14,863 nt of DNA from Chloroflexota bacterium (GTDB taxonomy: Bacteria > Chloroflexota > Anaerolineae > Promineifilales > Promineifilaceae): the NCBI GenBank assembly GCA_008501785.1, contig QQUD01001099.1, positions 1 to 14,863 of the forward strand. Direction: 5' to 3'. Under the pieces are notes generated by a model. That model searched no databases. It was given only the letters and a program-made list of their open reading frames with translations, and was not told the DNA's origin. This document shows, in pieces, positions 1 through 5,035 of the stretch; within the stretch, counting starts at the first letter, position 1, and each line of letters begins with the position of its first letter. The position numbers and the translations under genes were made by a program.

Positions 1-32
1 AATACACAAATATACCAATAACTATCTCTTTC

Positions 33-1118
33 TTATTGTGGACGGCGTGTGTACCAACCGGCCGTTCCCAATACACCAAGCAATCCAGCCAACATAATTT
101 GAATGATACGTAGGTCGGAAAGGGGGCGGGGGGTTTGGATGTGGGGGATGGAAACGGCCGTTTCCGCATCCTCATCCTGTTCAACCACACCTATTTCCAC
201 TGATTCTAGCGCAATTTCGGTGGCAGCTGGCTGCGTTTTAATGACCCGATCCGCAAGTGTGGGTGTAGGCTGAATGCGAGGCGTATCTGGTGCCTGAGTG
301 CCTACGGGGGATGGCGTTGGTGCCAGGGCGGCCGCTGGCGCATCTGATCCCGCCGCTGCATTTTCGGCACCATCATCCATTGATTCGCCTTCACTGGTCA
401 TTGTATCAAGTTGTGGATCAATCTTAACAGGCGTTGCTCTCGCAGTTTGCTCAGGCGCAGGAGCTGGTTCTTCCGGGAGCGCTTCCTCAGCCACCTCCTC
501 AGCTTCTATCACCTCAATTTCTGACTCGACTTCAACTTCTGCTGCAATTTCAATCTCAGGTTCTGCTGCAACTTCTTCTGCAGGGGCTTCTTCTGCCAGT
601 TCTACCGGTTCGGCAGCTTCAAAAGTTATCGTTTCTTCTTCAACTGCTTCTTCCTCAACTGCCATCTCTTCCATTGCACTATCAGCGGCTGTGTCCATGG
701 CAGCTTCATCTGCTGGGGCTGACTGCATTGCCACAGGCTCGGAGGCTGTAGAGTTTTCAAGTGCCCCACCAAAGGTGAGCAGTTCGGCAGATACGGCGAT
801 GATCAGGAAAACGGCCGTTAACACCGTCGCCACCCTCATTGCCGGATACAGTTGCAGCAAAGGCTGACGTTGTGGCATCTGATAACGTGCCGGGTCTAGC
901 GTAAAGTTACGCGGTACACGACGACGCGGCAGTTGGCGCAGGTTTTGCTTAAACTGCTGCAAATCGGCCACTTCGGCCTGCAAGCCAGGATCGTCGGCCA
1001 TGAGCTGCTCAAAGTGTTGGCGCTCACGCGGCGACAGTTCACCGTCCACGTAGGCGGTTATCTGTTCTTGCCGTTTTTCCTCGGCTGATTTCGTCAGGTC
1101 GCGTAGTAAATCAAACAT
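33..1118 (-). CDS. Putative membrane-anchored anti-sigma factor
   Basis: 361 residues, encoded 40 bp downstream of an ECF sigma gene on the same strand, so probably its cognate regulator. The cytoplasmic N-terminus (about residues 18-65, with AYVDGELSPRER) resembles the helical core of anti-sigma zinc-finger domains, but the usual His/Cys zinc ligands are absent. A membrane segment lies at about 93-115 (TAVFLIIAVSAELL), after a basic stretch with VPRNFTLDP. Residues about 140-225 are an extremely Glu/Ala/Val-rich acidic tract, followed by a Pro/Thr/Ala-rich linker. A second hydrophobic segment at about 338-356 ends in a short basic tail (YTRRPQ), so the acidic region is probably an outer loop anchored at both ends. 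The role is inferred from gene order and topology. The Shine-Dalgarno sequence is weak (GAAGAA), suggesting coupling to the sigma gene. Confidence 0.75.
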   Translation of the reverse strand: MFDLLRDLTKSAEEKRQEQITAYVDGELSPRERQHFEQLMADDPGLQAEVADLQQFKQNLRQLPRRRVPRNFTLDPARYQMPQRQPLLQLYPAMRVATVLTAVFLIIAVSAELLTFGGALENSTASEPVAMQSAPADEAAMDTAADSAMEEMAVEEEAVEEETITFEAAEPVELAEEAPAEEVAAEPEIEIAAEVEVESEIEVIEAEEVAEEALPEEPAPAPEQTARATPVKIDPQLDTMTSEGESMDDGAENAAAGSDAPAAALAPTPSPVGTQAPDTPRIQPTPTLADRVIKTQPAATEIALESVEIGVVEQDEDAETAVSIPHIQTPRPLSDLRIIQIMLAGLLGVLGTAGWYTRRPQ

Positions 1119-1127
1119 GGTTCTTCA

Positions 1128-1155
1128 ATCATAAATCGTAAATCGTAAATCCAAT
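1128..1155. repeat. Short heptamer repeat between sigma and anti-sigma genes
   Basis: Four tandem seven-base units (ATCATAA, ATCGTAA, ATCGTAA, ATCCAAT) fill most of the 40-bp gap between the sigma and anti-sigma genes. It has the same period as the longer arrays elsewhere in the window. Confidence 0.75.
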
Positions 1156-1158
1156 ATT

Positions 1159-1752
1159 TTAAGTCTCACCTTCTAGACGATACGACATCGGCAAAAGTTC
1201 CCCGAAGCCGCGCAAGCAATCGCGCAGCTTGCGGCGGGCGCGGCTCATGCGGGATTTGACGGTTCCGAGTGAGACAGATGTGATGTTGGCAATTTCGTTG
1301 TAGTCGTATCCTTCGACGTCGCAGAGAACGGCCGTTACCCGCTGATCCTCCGGCAGACCTTGCAAACATTCCTCAACAGCTCGCACCAGTTCCATGCGCT
1401 GCTGTGCGCCTTCTGGCCCTTCATCTGGGCTGCGTAAAAAGGCAAACGACTCATTATCGTCTGTGATTTCTTCCAGGGAGGATTGGGGGCGGCGCTTGCG
1501 GCGCCGCAGTTCATCATAACAGGCATTGGTGGCAATGCGCAGCAGCCAGGCTCTGAAATTCCCACCGCGAAAACGGTTCAACGCCTTGTATGCCGAAATA
1601 AATGCCTCTTGCGCAGCATCTTCGGCTGATTGTGGTTCCCCCATGATGCGATAGGCCACATTGTAAACCTGTTCCTGGTAATGCAAAACAAGCCTGTTAT
1701 AGGCTGCTACATCTCCCTTTTGTGCATCAAGAATCAGTCCTGGTTCATCCAT
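1159..1752 (-). CDS. ECF (extracytoplasmic function) RNA polymerase sigma factor
   Basis: 197 residues, the normal length for an ECF sigma factor. Region 2 is at about residues 14-88 (AEDAAQEAFISAYKALNRF, then FRAWLLRIATNACYDELRRR), which binds core polymerase and the -10 element. Region 4 is at about 122-180 (LPEDQRVTAVLCDVEGYDYN, then a helix-turn-helix with GTVKSRMSRARRKL), which contacts the -35 element. It should direct polymerase to a small regulon, probably including its own operon, when released by the membrane protein encoded just downstream. No convincing Shine-Dalgarno sequence precedes the ATG; the upstream DNA is instead the seven-base repeat array at 1764-1868. An ACGGCCGT palindrome lies inside the gene at 1328. 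Confidence 0.93.
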   Translation of the reverse strand: MDEPGLILDAQKGDVAAYNRLVLHYQEQVYNVAYRIMGEPQSAEDAAQEAFISAYKALNRFRGGNFRAWLLRIATNACYDELRRRKRRPQSSLEEITDDNESFAFLRSPDEGPEGAQQRMELVRAVEECLQGLPEDQRVTAVLCDVEGYDYNEIANITSVSLGTVKSRMSRARRKLRDCLRGFGELLPMSYRLEGET

Positions 1753-1763
1753 ACTTAGTCTTT

Positions 1764-1868
1764 TAGTCGTTAGTCAATAGTCGTTAGCCAATGGTCAGAA
1801 GTGAGAAGTGCGTAATGAGTAGTTTCTTCTTATTTCTTACCTCTTACTTCCTACTTCTTACTTTCTAC
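1764..1868. repeat. Degenerate heptamer tandem array with mid-array strand switch
   Basis: About 15 consecutive seven-base units stay in register over 105 bp. The first half uses TAGTCGT, TAGTCAA, TAGCCAA and AAGTGAG types. The second half (TTCTTAC, CTCTTAC, TTCCTAC) is roughly the reverse complement of the AAGTGAG type, so the array can fold into an imperfect hairpin. It fills the gap between the minus-strand sigma gene and the plus-strand tRNA promoter. Heptamer arrays (STRR) are known from filamentous cyanobacteria; whether these are related is unknown. Confidence 0.8.
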
Positions 1869-1905
1869 TATTTTACTTTTTCCTGCAATCTATTTACAAA
1901 AAAGG

Positions 1906-1934
1906 TTGACGCTAAAACAAAATTACACTATACT
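1906..1934 (+). promoter_or_regulatory. Housekeeping-type promoter for tRNA-Leu
   Basis: TTGACG at 1906-1911 and TATACT at 1929-1934 are separated by exactly 17 bp, close to the sigma-70 consensus. The predicted transcription start near 1941 lies just before the tRNA 5' end at 1946, as expected for a short 5' leader. Confidence 0.85.
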
Positions 1935-1945
1935 CCCGCTCACTT

Positions 1946-2027
1946 GCCGAAGTGGCGGAATAGGCAGACGCGCACGACTCAAACTCGTGTTCCTTCGGGA
2001 GTGTGGGTTCGATTCCCACCTTCGGCA
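1946..2027 (+). tRNA. tRNA-Leu (anticodon CAA)
   Basis: An 82-nt cloverleaf. The acceptor stem GCCGAAG (1946-1952) pairs with CTTCGGC (2020-2026), and A2027 is the discriminator base. The anticodon stem CACGA/TCGTG encloses the loop CTCAAAC, giving anticodon CAA, which reads UUG. The long variable arm (TGTTCCTTCGGGAGT region) is typical of a class II tRNA, and the T arm GTGGG-TTCGATT-CCCAC is perfect. The 3' CCA is not encoded. A consensus-like promoter precedes it and a terminator hairpin follows 63 bp later. Confidence 0.96.
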
Positions 2028-2090
2028 TTTACAAGAGCATCTGCAATCAGCAGCATTATAAGCCCGCTGTTGGGGCAGGGCAAATTTAGG

Positions 2091-2120
2091 AGAGTTGCCG
2101 CAATAGGGCAACTCTTTTTT
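2091..2120 (+). terminator. Intrinsic terminator after tRNA-Leu
   Basis: A perfect 9-bp stem, AGAGTTGCC (2091-2099) with GGCAACTCT (2107-2115), a 7-nt loop, then a run of T to 2120. It ends only 7 bp before the next ATG at 2128, so it could also attenuate transcription into that gene. Confidence 0.9.
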
Positions 2121-2127
2121 ATTGTAA

Positions 2128-2499
2128 ATGATGCGTTTTCGAATTCTCATTTTTCTACTACTTGGATTGGTAATCGGCTCTGGATTGGGGTTAGCTGTCG
2201 GCTGGATTGTGTGGCCGACGGAGTTTACGGACGCCAATCCTGCGGTGCTGCAAGATGCTTACCGCAATGATTATGTACAAATGATTGCAGATGCGTACGC
2301 ACTCGATAGTGATTTGCCTGCGGCACAAGCCCGACTCAACGAATTTGGCAGCAATGCCAACACCGTTTTACTGGAAACGATTACCGATAAAGTGCTGGCC
2401 GACGCAAATGAAGTAGATATTCGTCGTTTGGTCCAACTTGCTTCTGATCTTGGCCTCTCTTCCCCTGTGATGGTCCCTTTTCTTGCGGAGGGAGGCTGA
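2128..2499 (+). CDS. Small membrane-anchored protein, paralogue of the next gene
   Basis: 123 residues of unknown function. A single N-terminal membrane segment (about residues 5-29, ILIFLLLGLVIGSG) is followed by a helical outer domain. It aligns by eye with residues about 30-128 of the protein at 2645-3559: shared LVIG, a YTDA/FTDANPA motif, an (E)Y(I/V)xxVxxxYAL block, AxxRL, and LxxLAxxLG near the end. The two arose by tandem duplication. It lacks the PT-rich linker and C-terminal domain of its neighbour. There is no Shine-Dalgarno sequence between the upstream terminator and the ATG, so the mRNA may be leaderless or read through from upstream. The start could be either of two adjacent ATG codons. 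Confidence 0.75.
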   Translation: MMRFRILIFLLLGLVIGSGLGLAVGWIVWPTEFTDANPAVLQDAYRNDYVQMIADAYALDSDLPAAQARLNEFGSNANTVLLETITDKVLADANEVDIRRLVQLASDLGLSSPVMVPFLAEGG

Positions 2500-2648
2500 T
2501 GAAAAGGAAAAATGCGGCTGGACAATCGTATGTGTGTTCGCCGAGGGCTGAAGCCCCCGGCTACGAAGTGGAAGCCCTTTCAGGGCTAAGACAAAATGTT
2601 TTAAACCCACATCGCCCGGTCATCATAACAATTGGAGTTGTCGCATGA
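2499..2648 (+). CDS. Possible 49-residue bridging ORF
   Basis: An open frame of 50 codons. Its ATG shares one base with the stop of the upstream gene (TGATG), and its TGA overlaps the ATG of the downstream gene by 4 bp (ATGA). A strong GGAGG lies at 2491-2495. That geometry suits translational coupling, yet much of the ORF is the double-hairpin repeat at 2541-2587 and the peptide has no recognisable features. It may be chance or a vestige of the duplicated gene. I see no homology that supports a product. Confidence 0.3.
   Translation: MKRKNAAGQSYVCSPRAEAPGYEVEALSGLRQNVLNPHRPVIITIGVVA
2541..2587. repeat. Double-hairpin intergenic repeat
   Basis: Two adjacent hairpins: CCGaGGGC-tgaa-GCCCcCGG at 2541-2560 (one A:C mismatch), and AGCCCT-ttc-AGGGCT at 2573-2587. 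The core AGGGCTGAAGCCC is shaped like a REP-type dispersed element. It sits between the two paralogous genes. Confidence 0.6.
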
Positions 2649-3559
2649 GTCGTCGCCGCCGTCGTCGTACTTATTCAGAAGGCAGTGTTCGACAGATGCC
2701 AGGCGGTATTTCAGCTGCGGGCTGGATTTTGCTGGGCTTGGTGATTGGATTGGTGGGCAGTTTGTATTATGCGTGGGTAGTAAGTCCGGTGGTGTATACG
2801 GATGCAAGTCCGGCGCGGTTTAGTGATGAATATAAGCGAGAATACATTGTGCTGGTCAGCCAGAGTTATGCACTAACGGGGAATTGGGAAATGGCCGAAC
2901 AGCGGCTGTCGGCGTTGGATGATCCGGCGTTGGCCGAATCGGTGGCAGCGCTGTTGGATGATGCGATTCGTCGTGGGGAGTCGAACCGGGTGATTCGTAA
3001 TTTGGCTGTGGTGGCGCAGCAGTTGGGAGTGGCGAATACGGCCGTTTCCCGCTTCGGACCCAGCACAGGTGCAACCATCACCCCAACCCCAACCAACACA
3101 CCCATCACCCCCGAAGCGACGCTGACACCAACCAACACACCACGCCCGACGAACACCCCATTCCCTACCTCAACCGCCACCAGTCAACCATCACCAACCG
3201 CACAGCCCAACTACCGCTTGTTAGACCAACAGCGTGTTTGCACCAACGAAGATACGCCGCGCATTGAAGTGAATACGCTGGATGCGTTTTTGAACCCGCT
3301 GCCTAGTGTGGAAGTGCGGGTGACGTGGCAAGGGGGGCAAGACCGCTTTTACACTGGCTTTAAACCTGAAATTGGCGCAGGGTATGGCGATTTCACGATG
3401 GATGCGGAAGTGTCGTACACGGTGTTTTTGGCAGATGGCAGCCCGGAAATCAGCGGACTGCGCATTGAGCCATGTGATACCGGCTTCGATGGCGGCTGGC
3501 AGCTTACGTTCCAAAATTTGCGTGTCGGTGCCACGGCAACACCCGAACCTGAAGAATAG
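2645..3559 (+). CDS. Membrane-anchored surface protein with PT-rich linker
   Basis: 304 residues, function not recognised. In order: an Arg-rich cytoplasmic start (residues 3-8), a membrane segment at about 25-45, a helical domain at about 50-130 homologous to the preceding gene product, a Pro/Thr linker at about 141-188 (TPTPTNTP repeats, typical of Chloroflexota exported proteins), and a beta-rich domain at about 195-295 with an Ig-like pattern (VEVRVTWQGG, YTVFLADGSPEISGLRIEPC). Cys199 and a second Cys near 276 could form a disulfide outside the membrane. A GGAG at 2634-2637 sits 7 bp before the ATG. An ACGGCCGT site lies at 3038. It is probably an envelope protein; substrate or partner unknown. 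Confidence 0.85.
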   Translation: MSRRRRRRTYSEGSVRQMPGGISAAGWILLGLVIGLVGSLYYAWVVSPVVYTDASPARFSDEYKREYIVLVSQSYALTGNWEMAEQRLSALDDPALAESVAALLDDAIRRGESNRVIRNLAVVAQQLGVANTAVSRFGPSTGATITPTPTNTPITPEATLTPTNTPRPTNTPFPTSTATSQPSPTAQPNYRLLDQQRVCTNEDTPRIEVNTLDAFLNPLPSVEVRVTWQGGQDRFYTGFKPEIGAGYGDFTMDAEVSYTVFLADGSPEISGLRIEPCDTGFDGGWQLTFQNLRVGATATPEPEE

Positions 3560-3566
3560 AAATGGA

Positions 3567-3596
3567 ACGCGGAAAGACGCGGAAGAACGCAGAAAT
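3567..3596. repeat. Three-unit 10-bp tandem repeat
   Basis: ACGCGGAAAG, ACGCGGAAGA and ACGCAGAAAT follow the stop codon of the preceding gene. The rest of the 174-bp gap up to 3733 shows no clear promoter or terminator, only a T/G-rich stretch around 3664-3697. Confidence 0.5.
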
Positions 3597-3733
3597 TGAA
3601 TTGATTATCTGTGAGCCATAATTTTGATGATGTTTCAGTGTTGAAAAGGGGGATGCAGATGTAGCGTTTTGTTGTTTTGGTGGTGGTTTTGTTTTTCGGC
3701 AACAATTCACAAAACTAACATTTTGACGGGTGA

Positions 3734-4972
3734 ATGATGCGCTTTTTTCAATCTGGTGTTTGGCAAAATCGGCCGTTTTTGCATTTGTGGTCGGCGCAGA
3801 CGGTGTCACTGGTGGGAACGGCCGTTTCCTTTCTCGCGCTGCCGTTAACGGCCGTTCTCGTTCTCGACGCCACACCCACCCAAATGGGCATCCTGACAGC
3901 GATTGGCTCACTGCCTGCGCTGGTGTTGGGCTTGTTTGCTGGGGTGGTGGTGGATCGGCGGCGGAAACGGCCGTTGATGATCATCGCTGATGTGGGGCGT
4001 GGGGGGCTGCTGCTGTTGATTCCCATTTTGGCATGGGCGGGTGTGCTGCACATTGTGCATTTGTATGTGATTGGGCTGCTGGTGGGCACATTAACGCTGT
4101 TTTTTAATGTGGCTTATCGGGCTTATTTGCCGGTGCTTGTGGCAGATGATGAACTCGTTGAAGCCAACAGCAAACTCGAATTGAGCCGCACCGTTGCTGA
4201 AATTGCTGGTCCAAGTTTGGCAGGTGCATTAATTCAACTACTGACGGCACCCATTGCCATGGGGCTAGATGCGCTTTCGTTTTTCGTGTCAGGTGCATTT
4301 TTGGGCAAGATCGAGCTTGAAGAAGCGCCGCCATCATCACCAATGCAGCAAGAAGGTGTATGGAAAAGCATTCGGGAAGGTGTGTCGCTTGTTTGGGCGA
4401 ATCGGACACTGCGGAGCATTGCGGGCAGCAGTGCCAGTCTCAACTTTTTTAACGCGATGCTAGAAGCTGTGCTGATTCTTTACCTCACCAATCAATTGGG
4501 AATTGAACCGGGTCTGCAAGGCATCATTTTTGCCACAGGGAGTGTTGGATTTTTGCTGGGCGCGATGTTTACGGACAGGTTGACGAGGCGGTGGGGAAAC
4601 GACCGTTCGCTCATCATCGGCATCGCATTGACGGCGCTTGGTGATTTGTTAGTTCCATTAGCAGCAGGCAGCAAACTGATGATTGTGCTCATGCTCATTG
4701 TCGCACAGCCGCTGTTTGGTTTTGGGTTGACGCTGTTCAACATCAACCAAATCAGCCTGCAACAAGCTGTGACACCATCCGACATGATGGGTCGCGTTAA
4801 CGCCACAATGCGGTTTGTGATGGCAGGATTGATTCCACTAGGTGCTTTGGCTGGTGGGTTACTCGGCGACCAAATCGGTTTACGCAGCACCCTATTTATT
4901 GCCGTTGTCGGTGAATTTGCTGGTATCTTCTGGTTTGTTTTCTTACATGGGCGAATGAGTAAATACGGATGA
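3734..4972 (+). CDS. MFS transporter, EntS/macrolide-efflux-like (MFS_3 type)
   Basis: 412 residues with about 12 hydrophobic segments, the standard major facilitator length. The N-terminus (FLHLWSAQTVSLVGTAVSFL) and the motif A equivalent after the second helix (GVVVDRRRKRP, residues 70-80) match the drug/siderophore exporter branch that includes EntS and MefA-like proteins. The NVAYRAYLPVLV and SRTVAEIAGPSLAG segments are also typical. It should be a proton-driven exporter in the inner membrane; the substrate cannot be read from sequence. The Shine-Dalgarno sequence is weak (GACGGGTG), and there is a choice of two adjacent ATG codons. Four ACGGCCGT or near-matches are clustered in its first 240 bp. 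The stop codon lies inside an inverted repeat, and a LuxR regulator gene starts about 60 bp downstream. Confidence 0.92.
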   Translation: MMRFFQSGVWQNRPFLHLWSAQTVSLVGTAVSFLALPLTAVLVLDATPTQMGILTAIGSLPALVLGLFAGVVVDRRRKRPLMIIADVGRGGLLLLIPILAWAGVLHIVHLYVIGLLVGTLTLFFNVAYRAYLPVLVADDELVEANSKLELSRTVAEIAGPSLAGALIQLLTAPIAMGLDALSFFVSGAFLGKIELEEAPPSSPMQQEGVWKSIREGVSLVWANRTLRSIAGSSASLNFFNAMLEAVLILYLTNQLGIEPGLQGIIFATGSVGFLLGAMFTDRLTRRWGNDRSLIIGIALTALGDLLVPLAAGSKLMIVLMLIVAQPLFGFGLTLFNINQISLQQAVTPSDMMGRVNATMRFVMAGLIPLGALAGGLLGDQIGLRSTLFIAVVGEFAGIFWFVFLHGRMSKYG

Positions 4973-5002
4973 GAAAAATATCTGTATATCACCCATCCGT
5001 AT
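4963..5002. repeat. Inverted repeat at the end of the MFS gene
   Basis: 9-bp arms ATACGGATG (4963-4971) and CATCCGTAT (4994-5002) with a 22-nt loop. The left arm contains the MFS stop codon. No T-run follows, so it is not a classical terminator. A similar CGGATG...CATCCG element follows the gene ending at 13535. Confidence 0.65.
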
Positions 5003-5022
5003 CTACAAATTTTAACAACAGG

Positions 5023-5028
5023 TATAAT
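5023..5028 (+). promoter_or_regulatory. -10 element (TATAAT) of the LuxR regulator gene
   Basis: A perfect TATAAT whose last bases overlap the first possible ATG (5027). A start 7-8 nt downstream would fall on or next to the second ATG at 5036. No good -35 hexamer is visible at 17 bp. Confidence 0.55.
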
Positions 5029-5035
5029 GGCGCGT

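Noticed and set aside
329..336. GCGGCCGC as another copy of the ACGGCCGT motif
   Set aside because: It shares the CGGCCG core but not the flanking A and T; similar near-matches (3769, 9232) were also left out of the count.
298..867. 189-codon plus-strand ORF rich in Ser/Ala/Thr
   Set aside because: It is the antisense of the acidic low-complexity region of the putative anti-sigma gene; the composition is a shadow effect.
1764..1868. CRISPR array
   Set aside because: The period is 7 bases with no spacers and no cas genes are present.
1791..2270. 159-codon plus-strand ORF
   Set aside because: It runs straight through the heptamer array, the tRNA-Leu and its terminator.
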